Position numbers and translations under genes: made by a program. The notes beneath the pieces were generated by a model, which searched no databases, had not been told where the DNA came from, and saw nothing but the letters and a program-made list of their open reading frames with translations. From the NCBI GenBank assembly GCA_036245525.1, contig BTPG01000001.1, positions 219,479,320 to 219,543,319 of the forward strand: a stretch of DNA of 64,000 nucleotides. The letters run 5' to 3'. Positions 1-64,000 of the stretch are shown one piece after another; positions within the stretch are counted from its first letter, which is position 1; the number at the start of each line of letters is the position of its first letter. The stretch is from Semisulcospira habei (Eukaryota > Mollusca > Gastropoda > Semisulcospiridae).

Positions 1-86
1 TAGTGGGAGTGGTTACGTCCCACCCCCTCCTGGCCACCACCCCTACCCACTTCTCAGGTCAAGGCCGTCTGGTATTATGCGTACCG

Positions 87-123
<37 letters not shown>

Positions 124-1536
124 GAGGCCCAATATAAGAATGAAGGATGCAGTGTAGAGGCGCATATTCTAGTAAACCGCCAGCAGGGTCTCATGATGGT
201 CTATGCCTCTGACAAATGGGATTTATTCTCCCTTTGCACAGTGCAACACATTCTGCCTCTCTGGATGAACGTGATGTACATACCCCACAATCTCCACATG
301 AACACACACGCTCGCGCAATCAAAACTATAATGTAAAAGTTTCATCGATGATCGAAAGCATGTATAGATGACTGTGTTTGACATCACACACTATATGATG
401 TAATGGCCTGTTTATCGGCCGGCCGTACACACTTGAGCGACACAAGTCATCCTGAATTTTTATGTCTAGTTCATGTGTGTTTGGAGGAAGTTTTACTTTG
501 AATTGCCAGTAATTCTCATTGTCAGTGGACCAAACCATGGAGATAATCATTTTGTGCAGCGTTATGCTGCACATATTATCATTACAGAACTAATTACAGA
601 TGGAGGTAGGCTTACACAGCTCTCTTGCATGCATCGTAGATTTTTTATTTTTTTTCAGCTGCATCTGTACATTTTAGTTGATTTGTAACTACATGGTAAA
701 CACTGGACTTGCTTATCCTTTCCTTACACACACACACAAACACACACTGACACACATGCACAAACACACATGCGGTCCGACACTGACGCGGAAATAAGTA
801 CCGAGCTTTTTCCTAGACAATGCAAGAGAGAGTACATTTTTAACATGAAAATGCACAAAGGCACAGATCCTCATGGAACACGCAGGATACACTGAGAGGC
901 CTCATGCCAACCTACATCTGATGCTCGCCTCTTTTTGTGCTGACATTTCCTCATATTGGGCGCACGGCCTGGGATTATGGACGTGGCTCGCGGTGTCACT
1001 ATCTATGAATGTGAGGCTTGTAACCAGCACAGATGCTCATTACAGATCCTAGTATGCTGCGCAATTGGCATCAAGGTCTACGCCTTTGGCAGACTGAGTG
1101 GGCTTGCCGTGTTTACGCAGCAGCTTTTCCATTCAGTTAGATCTCCAATACAGAGAATCGGCTGTCGGTTGACGCTGCAAGATTCGAAAGTAACCCTGAG
1201 GCACAGGGACAGGATTGGCTCCTCCCTCCTGGAAAGGGAAACTGACTGACAAGCGGCTAGTTCAAATTCAAAATTCTGTGCCCTCCAGACTGGTTGGGGA
1301 ACGCACATTTACATCTAAATGCCGTTTTCTTTGCACCACTTTGTTTAGTGCTGTTTTTTGAGCACTCTGCAAATATTTACATGTGTAGATTTGACCTGTA
1401 AATCATTTATTTAGTGAAGAAAAAAAATGACTGGAAACTGTGTTGCCAGACTGTGGTCACGCAAGGCACACACAAGCACACAGCGCTGTTTAGGCAGCAC
1501 CCCCTCTGACAGTGCAATGGCGGTACGCCTTTAAAG
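1..1536. other. 3' flank of the caspase, no gene recognised
   Basis: Short open frames here show no recognisable domain or splice context. The only structure is a 35-base G run at 88-122, a CA-rich stretch at 722-772 and AT-rich sequence. Confidence 0.6.
88..122 (+). repeat. Poly-G tract, 35 bases
   Basis: An uninterrupted run of G from 88 to 122. It could form G-quadruplex, or its length may be a sequencing or assembly approximation. Confidence 0.9.
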
Positions 1537-2041
1537 GCCCCGCCACACATGCTGATTTTGAGGCCGATTCTCGAGCAGTTTCCAGAACCGTTTCAATCGG
1601 AGTGTGATCAGCCCAGACTACAAAATCGTGTGCACTGCCACACGTTCCCCACTTAAGCTGACCGGTTTGAACCGAAGATCAAGATCTAAACAGCTTCCTG
1701 TTCTACAAAATGGCTGCTAGTTTTGACAGTGAAGATGATGTGCTTGCATTAGCAGCAGTTTTGCATCATATTCGGGAAGAGATGGGCGAAACATTGACAA
1801 TGAAGGTGGTATCTTCCACCATTTTCACACTGAAACGACATGCATCATGAGATGCGCTCTGATTGGTTGATGCTTACAATCGGGGCTGATTCGTGTTGCA
1901 AAAATAGAGCAGGCTCTAAACACATAATTTCTAACTGATTGGGATCGGATCAGATGCAAAGAGGCATTCTGATGTCAACCGCTTGCAATCGGATTGGAAT
2001 CTGCTACAAAATCGGGGCACTATCGGCATGTGTGTGGGGCC
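1537..2041. mobile_element. Harbinger-like MITE
   Basis: Imperfect terminal inverted repeats: GGCCCCGCCACACATG at the left, and reverse-complement GGCCCCACACACATG at the right. Both ends are flanked by TTAA-like trinucleotides, as in PIF/Harbinger insertions (TWA target). Inside, at about 1710-1810, is a short frame starting MAASFDSEDDVLALAAV, possibly the relic start of an element protein. About 500 bp, internally deleted. Confidence 0.6.
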
Positions 2042-2051
2042 TTAACCTTTT

Positions 2052-2170
2052 GACGATGGAACACACATATGTGTGTCCCAAGCAAAGCTCCGTTCCCGAC
2101 GGGACGCACACATACGTGCGCTGGCCTTGTTTCCCATTGCCGACGAGGCGCACACATCTGTGCGCTGGAT
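2052..2170. repeat. Three tandem 45-46-bp units, each with a small palindrome
   Basis: Units begin near 2052, 2098 and 2143 with gacg(a/g)(t/g)g. Each contains a hairpin: ACACACATATGTGTGT, GCACACATACGTGC and GCGCACACATCTGTGCGC. They lie just outside the Harbinger-like MITE. Confidence 0.6.
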
Positions 2171-3022
2171 ACCAGTATAACAGGCAATACCGGCAGTATG
2201 GTCTAAGGGAAGCAACCTACTATAATATGTCAAGCACTCATTTCCTTACTTGTAGAGTGACTTTTCTTGTTTGTATGGGCTGAAACCAACGAATCAAAAG
2301 CTCCAATACAAAATGTGCCCATGTGCGAAAAAAATGGCGGATTTTGGTGTAAAAACTTTTATGTGTGAAGAAACTTTTCTGTTGTGCCTTTCTTTCTGGA
2401 TTATTTACTGGTGACAAACTAGAATGTCTCTGGAATGCTAGGTGAGTTGTAATTTTCACACTCTGGCTAACTGATACACTAACAGCATGTTTTCAGAACC
2501 CAGTGCCAAACTTTTTGATTTTTGGCTTCTTACCCCATCTTCTTTATACACCTGTAAAATCTTTACATTACAAAATATTTTCTTCAGCATAGTGTCTACG
2601 AGTTCACCTTGAATTGCTTTTTCCACTGATACCAAATATGTTGGGGTATGATAAGATTTTTACAACAGACAAGGCCAATGAAATGTGTCAAAATTACTAC
2701 GGTAGCAGGGAAGTGAGCCAAAGTAAGGCATACGCTCAGGGGGAAAAATCTAGCTGGTAGACTACGGTGGCAAAAGGTTAAGACTTCTTGCTTAGACCTG
2801 GCCGATGCTTTCAGTCCACTTTCATAAATACAACACCTGATGGGAAAGTAATCAGTGCTGCAGCGCTGCAGTTTACTACAGACAGACCAACAAACAACTG
2901 CATGATGGTTTACAACCATTCACAAACCATCTGTGGCAAACAACACATTTTTTTCTCTGGGACTATTTAACTCTTTGCCTACTACTTTTCTGTATTTTGA
3001 ACTCTGCCACACAGTAATTCTC
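2171..3022. other. Unannotated AT-rich sequence
   Basis: No domain-bearing frame, RNA gene or clear repeat seen. Confidence 0.5.
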
Positions 3023-3240
3023 TTAACCCATTACATCCTGAGGCTGATTTTGTAAAATTTGCTTTGTGTTCTATGAAGGCTACATGACAGACTAGGAGAT
3101 AGCTCAATTGTTTCAGTTCAAGGGTGTGGTGCCAGAATAGCTTGGCGCCTCAGGCGCCAATCTATTCTGGCACCACCCTTGAACTATCAGTCAAATTTAT
3201 TTCATAGTGTATCAGGATAAAGAGGGCTAAAAATTCATTT
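3023..3240. mobile_element. TTAA-bounded hairpin MITE (piggyBac-like target)
   Basis: Left end TTAACCCATTACATCCTGA; right end is the approximate reverse complement (TCAGGATAAAGAGGGCTAA). The core 3116-3184 is a nearly perfect foldback (arms about 25 bp with GGTGCCAGAATAG, centre GGCGCCTCAGGCGCC). A second copy with matching ends frames the nest at 61382-63217. Confidence 0.7.
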
Positions 3241-3644
3241 CTGGATCGGGTGCGCTTGCCAAATAACAGCTTGTAAGCCAAGCGTGCACACTGCAAGCGA
3301 ACCTTGGCTGGACGGATATCGCCACCCATAGTGTGCTACAGGAAAGTTGTCTCTAAGTGTCGGAAGCCGCCAGCTGTAGGCAATGAACTAAGCGACAGAC
3401 CTCAAACTTGGCCCAGACATACTGTCTTGGTGGTGCAACCATTGTACACACACAAATAATCTGTCAAAGGTGAAAGCATCATGTGATAATAAACAAATAT
3501 TGTTTAAAACTTCAAAACCAAACTTGCTCTAGAGATGTATATTTTTCATCACCATTAAAGTGACACGCTCCATGCAATACAATTAATACAGGTAGGTAGT
3601 ATCTCCTCTACAAATGTTTTTTGTATGTCTTACAATAATGATGA

Positions 3645-5270
3645 AGACAAGAATGGCAAAGCCCTTAAGGCTACATGTATGAATGATCCAGTTCTAATGC
3701 AAGGGTTGGTTTTTGTACTTGCGAAATCCACGTTTTCTCAAAATGTATGCATTTTTCACACTTTTGTCAATCTCCCCTATGACCCTTGACCTTTGCAAAT
3801 AGTATGCAGAGAAAGTCTTATCAGCTGCCTTTCTGACAGATTTGGTTGAAAAGTTTTGCAGAAGTGCTGAAAACGCTAAAATTCTAATTTTACACATCAT
3901 TTGCTGTTGTGACCTTTAACCTTTGAGGGGTCATCCAAATTAGCATGCATACAAAGGTCTTACCATCAGGTATCTCTGGACCAAGTTTGGGTTTGTTGTA
4001 AATAATAATCCAGGGAAAGAAATTGTCAAGAAATAGGTATTTGTGACCTACAGTGGAGTCCAGTTAACACGAACTCGCTTTACACGAATTTCCGGTTAAC
4101 ACGAACTGTTTTTGCATTCCCGGCCGACGTCCTTCTTATTCTATATTAAAATTTCACTGATAACACGAAATGCTTAACACAAAATTTCACTTTACATGAA
4201 GCTGGTTTCGGTTCCCAACCAGGGCAATTTCACTAGTATTCACCTGTTTAACACAAACACAGATTCCATTCACCGAAAACCAATTCATGTGTCACTATCA
4301 CGCTGTAGTACACATGACAGATAGGCTCTAGTCCGTGATTGGCTGAATAGCCTTCGGCTGTTGTAATCCGTCTTCTCATTGGCTAGCGTTTTTGAACTGT
4401 ATTCATGTTGCATCATTCGTGTACCAACACAACCCTTTTACCGATGCGGGATTGTACTTCAGCCTGTGTTGCTTTTACCTGATGGGATTGTAAATTACTA
4501 TCAATTTTACCTGATGGATTTTACATTAAATATGCTAGCTGTACACGTTTCCTTGTGTTTTTCTAGCGAGCTGAAGGTATGCATATAAAGTACGATAATG
4601 TGCACTTTTAACCTCACACTCATTCACACACACATCTCTTACACACTTTCTCCTTGAGGGCCGTGATCAATTTTGAGGCCATATTGGTTAACAGGAAATA
4701 CGTTTAACATGAAGTGATTTTCCGTGTCACCAGAAATTCGTGTCGAGCGGACTCCACTGTATTTCCTGTTCTCTTGTGACCCTTGACCTTTCTAATGGGT
4801 CATACAAATTAGTACGCATATGAGGATCTTACCATCAGGTGTCTCTGCACCAAGTTTGGGTCTGAAGTTATGAAAAGTATTTGAGAAAAAATATCTTTTG
4901 TCAAAATATGGCTATTTTTTACCTATTTCCCGATCTTTTGTGACCCTTGACCTTTCCCAAGGGTCATCCAAATTAGTATGCATAGAAAGTTCTTATCATC
5001 AGGTATCTTTGTACCAAGCTTGAAGTTGTGAATTGTATTTGAGAAAAAATAATTGTGCCAAACTATGGTTATTTTTGGCTTATTTCCTGATCCTCTGTGA
5101 CCTTGACTTTTGAGAAAGGTCCATGAAATTGGTATGGTTGGAAAGGTCTTGCCACAAAGTATCCCTGGGCCAAGTCTTAAGACTGTGTTGTGAATAGTCT
5201 CCGAGAAAATGCCAAAATGTCAAACAGACGCCGGATGGCCCATTACATAGACTCACTGTTGATTAATTTC
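3645..5270. repeat. gacc-family interspersed repeat, copy 1 (split by a Tigger-like MITE)
   Basis: Built from about five diverged units of roughly 150-165 bp. Each starts near TGTGACCCTTGACCTTT and continues GGGTCATCCAAATTAGTATG, then a segment around CCATCAGGTATCT. It opens with AAGAATGGCAAAGCCCTTA and ends near GCCCATTACATAGACTC. The copy is interrupted at 4049 by the MITE at 4051-4759. The same ends recur at 8370-8960, 13977-14377 plus 37579-37985, and 51716-52335. Class unknown. Confidence 0.75.
4051..4759. mobile_element. Tigger/pogo-like non-autonomous DNA element
   Basis: Terminal inverted repeat CAGTGGAGTCC at both ends with about 25 bp of further similarity, flanked by TA dinucleotides (4049-4050 and 4760-4761), as expected for Tc1/mariner-pogo insertions. 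Subterminal (G)TTAACACGAA-type motifs repeat several times. No transposase frame remains. It sits cleanly inside gacc copy 1. Confidence 0.75.
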
Positions 5271-5309
5271 CCTTGGTATGTGTACTTTGGAGAGTCAAAT
5301 CCATATGAG

Positions 5310-61271
<55,962 letters not shown>

Positions 61272-61800
61272 GATGCCCCAAAGACCTACATAAAATATAT
61301 TGTCATTATCAACATATTATTATTATTAGTAAAATGAACGTTCTACCAAATAATCTGTGAGGAATCAGGACATGCCGATTTTTAACCCATTACATCTTGA
61401 GGCTGAATCTATAATTTGCTTATTGTCTTATGAAGGTCGTATTACAGTTACACTTTATTAGATCTGCCATTTTCAGTTGAAGGGTGGTGCCAGAATAGCT
61501 TGGCACCTGAGGTGCCAAGCTATTGTAACAAGAATATCCCTTTTGGGACCAAAAATATCTTGAATCTATTCTGGCACCACCCTTGAACTATCATACAGGG
61601 ATGTCACTGGCCGTCGGACACCGGACATAGTCCGATTGACTTGGCCTAATGTCCGATGAACAGAAAGATCAGCAGGACAAATGTCCGATTGTTTGTTTCA
61701 AAAAGAGGACATGTGTCCGATTGTTTTTCCGTTGATCGCAGACACCGCTAGCGACATTTCTTTCCAAGTAGGCTGGCGCTTTGCGGTAGTCGGCTTTACA

Positions 61801-61976
61801 CTGCGCGAGTGACGTGTAGTGTGTTATTCCCGGCAACCCCCTCTGATTGGCTGACCCTAAAGTTCAGCTATTTTTAGCGAAAGCGAGACTGCGCGAGCGA
61901 GGGTCGTGTAGAGTGTGATTCCGTAAACATCGCCTTCTGATTGGCTGCCCCTAAAGTTCAGCTATTTTCAGCTAGG
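61801..61976 (+). repeat. 88-bp tandem duplication
   Basis: Two diverged copies beginning CTGCGCGAG at 61801 and 61889, both containing CTGATTGGCTG and CTAAAGTTCAGCTATTTT. Confidence 0.75.
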
Positions 61977-62232
61977 AGGGGTACCACTGTTCAACAGGAC
62001 TCAGAAAAACCATCCACTTCTGCTGAGTGATCAGCTCATATCAGTTCCACTGAGTCTGAGGGTGTCATTTTGATTTTCAAGTCAGTGTAGCAGCCTACTA
62101 CATGCAGTGAAGTTTCAGATAAATCTAACAAATGTAGCCTATTGACAAGGCCTTTTTAAAGTATTTTCTGCATTGGTTTTCTACATTTGTTCATCATGTC
62201 TATTAGCCACAAAAGTGTGAGAATTTAAATCT

Positions 62233-62315
62233 TTAACCCATTTGCTACCAGAAACCTGCTGTGGCCCATGCTGGAAGCATGGGCCACAGCAGGTTTCTGG
62301 TAGCGAATGGGTTAA
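62233..62315. mobile_element. 83-bp TTAA-bounded palindrome
   Basis: TTAACCCATTTGCTACCAG ... CTGGTAGCGAATGGGTTAA; arms of about 38 bp pair almost perfectly around CATGCTGGAAGCATG. Inside the element at 61596-62872. Confidence 0.8.
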
Positions 62316-62894
62316 TGACAACATGAACAAGTAAACAAAAAAAATAGTAACTGGAATGATTTTTTTTTTCTTCTACAGTTTCTTACAGAAAGTTCATCTC
62401 CTTTTGTTATAGCCTTAGGCTTACTAATCATTACATTTCCGTTTAGTCAGTACATGGTCTAATATTTTTATAATGCTATTCTAGTCAGTACATTTCCTTG
62501 CACTGTGAATTCCTTCAAGTGCCAAAATGACAGTTTACTTTGTGAGTTGTGAGCCTGAGCATGAAGAATTTGCTACCTCTGTTACTGTTACAAGGCCCTG
62601 ATATGTTTTTCATGCGAATCTGCGATGACAGTATTATCTGAATGACATAATAACTTGTTCACTTTTCTTTGCCTTTTTACGTTTATGTCCTTTTCGTCAA
62701 CAGTCAATAAATATCTCACTCAGCCTGTGTTTATGTGGTTTCTGTTTTACTATCAGTTTTGTCGCGCGCGAAATGTCCTATTGTTTTGTTCCAATTCAGG
62801 ACAAATGTCCTATCCCTCTGCCACCCTCCAGGACATTTGTCCTATAGGTGTCCAGCTCCAGTGACATCCCTGATCATATCAAATTTATTTCAAG

Positions 62895-63174
62895 AGAAGA
62901 ACCCAAGGAAGAAAGAAACATGCTTAAAAAAGACAGTTATACAACACAATTTATGTATTAATATTTCGGGTAAATATACCCTTTTTCAAATTAGACAAAC
63001 AAACAAGTGTAATGATCAATCACTACTTATCTTGTCAGCGAAGAAGGAATGTGGCAAGATAAGTAGCGATTGATTGAAATATTAATAAATATAGTGTTGT
63101 CTTTTCTGAGCGTGTTTCTTTCTCTGTTGGGTTCTCTGCATATTACACACTCTTGGCAGTCACCATTTTGGTCT
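62895..63174. mobile_element. 280-bp foldback insertion with 14-bp duplications
   Basis: Flanked by AAATTTATTTCAAG (62881-62894, 63175-63188). Outer arms (AGAACCCAAGGAAGAAAGAAAC, AAAGACAGTTATACAACAC) mirror GTGTTGTCTTTTC, GTTTCTTTCTCTGTTGGGTTCTCT. The inner loop holds a second pair around CAATCACTACTTATCTTG / CAAGATAAGTAGCGATTG. Confidence 0.7.
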
Positions 63175-63217
63175 AAATTTATTTCAAGCAATGGTGTATC
63201 AGGATGAAAAGGGTTAA

Positions 63218-64000
63218 CTACTCGCTATTAAGTATTAGTGTTACCTGCTAGTATGTTTACATGCAGGAACAATCAACAGACAAACAAGCTAACTATCGTT
63301 CCAGTTAGGGTATCAGGGATTGGGAAGTTCCCCGCGTTGCCTAGGAATGTCAGCTGCCATCTTAGAGGATAAAATAGACTTCAGATAGTACTAGTAGCGA
63401 AGTGGTGTTTCAACACGTTTTTCTTCATGTTTCTTCCTCTTTGGAAACAAGCAATGTAACAGATTCTGGTTAGCGGTTTCCTACGGTGATGGCAAGACTT
63501 GCTGTTATTGCCTATAGCACGTCAGGACTTTCCTGACATTGTCCTGACAGCGATTTCCCTTTGAGCGCCTTAGTCCCGTATCGTCTTGGACAAGGTTAAC
63601 TTACAAAACAAAACAAAAAAGGGGGAGAGTGTTCCATAAGACAGGAGCTTTGTAAGCAAAGCTACGTTTGCCAAAGGTTTTTGTATGGACAGATAAAATT
63701 CATAGCTCCCGCGCATCAGCTGCAGAGTGAAGCTCTCGAAGTGCATTTGCAACATATCATTATCAGTCAAATACTCTGGGCTCATGCCTGACAGTTATAG
63801 CAGATGGATAGGAGCTTTACTGAATGTGGACTGAGACTCGCAGCCAGTGTAGTGACTCTAGAATAGGTGATCAGATTTTAGTGACACTCTTTTGCCTAAT
63901 GCTTGCATTGGACCAAATACACAAAATAAACAGCAAAAGTCTCATTATTGCTCAGGTTCCTCGTGTCAAAAAGAATATCTTACCAGGAATACGATATATT
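63218..64000. other. Upstream of the caspase coding start; no confirmed exon
   Basis: No protein domain. A possible donor on the minus strand, CCTG|GTAAGA at about 63984, could belong to an untranslated first exon beginning outside the window. Weak. Confidence 0.3.

Larger units (their letters stand above)
61596..62872. mobile_element. Non-autonomous DNA element, CAGGGATGTCACTGG ends
   Basis: 15-bp perfect terminal inverted repeats CAGGGATGTCACTGG, then about 110 bp of diverged mirrored sequence rich in GGACA(A)ATGTCC motifs. Flanked by ATCATA (61590-61595, 62873-62878). 1277 bp without a transposase frame. The termini look hAT-like, but the duplication is 6 bp rather than 8. Confidence 0.75.
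61382..63217. mobile_element. TTAA hairpin MITE, copy 2, carrying three further insertions
   Basis: Ends TTAACCCATTACATCTTGAGG and TCAGGATGAAAAGGGTTAA match the MITE at 3023-3240, including the GGTGCCAGAATAGCTTGG hairpin (61478-61590, itself with about 45 bp extra). It is split by 61596-62872 and by 62895-63174. Confidence 0.75.

Noticed and set aside
326..1308. Several 60-100-codon frames at the left edge
   Set aside because: No domain, no splice context, overlapping on both strands; consistent with chance.
3645..5270. CRISPR-like regularly spaced repeats (gacc units)
   Set aside because: Units are long, diverged and contiguous without unique spacers; eukaryotic tandem core of a dispersed element.
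63570..63785. 71-codon minus-strand frame upstream of the caspase
   Set aside because: No recognisable domain and no splice sites linking it to exon 1.

Overview
The window is animal nuclear DNA. It has canonical GT-AG introns, long AT-rich non-coding stretches, microsatellites and many decayed retrotransposons. The mix of DIRS-type, Gmr1-like Gypsy, RTE-type, I-clade-type and CR1/L2/Rex1-type elements, together with a CARD-bearing caspase, suggests an invertebrate, most likely a lophotrochozoan such as a mollusc. That placement is inference; no species can be named from the sequence alone. The one recognisable host gene is an initiator-type caspase on the minus strand. Its eight coding exons are 61271-61140, 58737-58479, 50809-50691, 39818-39630, 38428-38212, 7175-6966, 6673-6564 and 5546-5310. 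They join in frame through canonical splice sites into 490 codons plus a stop: an N-terminal CARD, a p20 with catalytic His and Cys (QACQG), a cleavable linker and a p10 with the SWR motif. The gene covers about 56 kb, almost all intron. Layout from left to right. 1-5309 is the 3' flank: poly-G, a Harbinger-like MITE, a TTAA-flanked hairpin MITE, a Tigger-like MITE and a first copy of a repeat called here the 'gacc family'. 5310-7175 holds the last three exons. Intron 5 (7176-38211, 31 kb) carries a Rex1-like fragment with a 244-bp TATC array, an L2-like LINE, several foldback modules, and a 23-kb nest (14378-37578) lying inside one gacc element. The nest contains two LINEs of a family called 'P' here, two I-clade LINEs with RNase H, pieces of a second DIRS and a Rex1-like LINE, two kinds of short retroposon and a Gmr1-like Gypsy remnant with its 3' LTR. 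37579-39818 holds exons 5 and 4. Intron 3 (39819-50690) carries a structurally complete DIRS element and, next to it, a full-length RTE-type LINE with an intact 1001-codon ORF and 8-bp target-site duplications. Intron 2 (50810-58478) carries another gacc copy, a decayed RTE copy and an unrecognised broken reading frame interrupted by a short retroposon. Intron 1 (58738-61139) carries a Rex1-like LINE 3' half. Upstream of the first coding exon is a three-level nest of short inverted-repeat elements (61382-63217). The transposons are independent of the caspase function. They explain the intron sizes and give a relative insertion history through nesting and target-site duplications.
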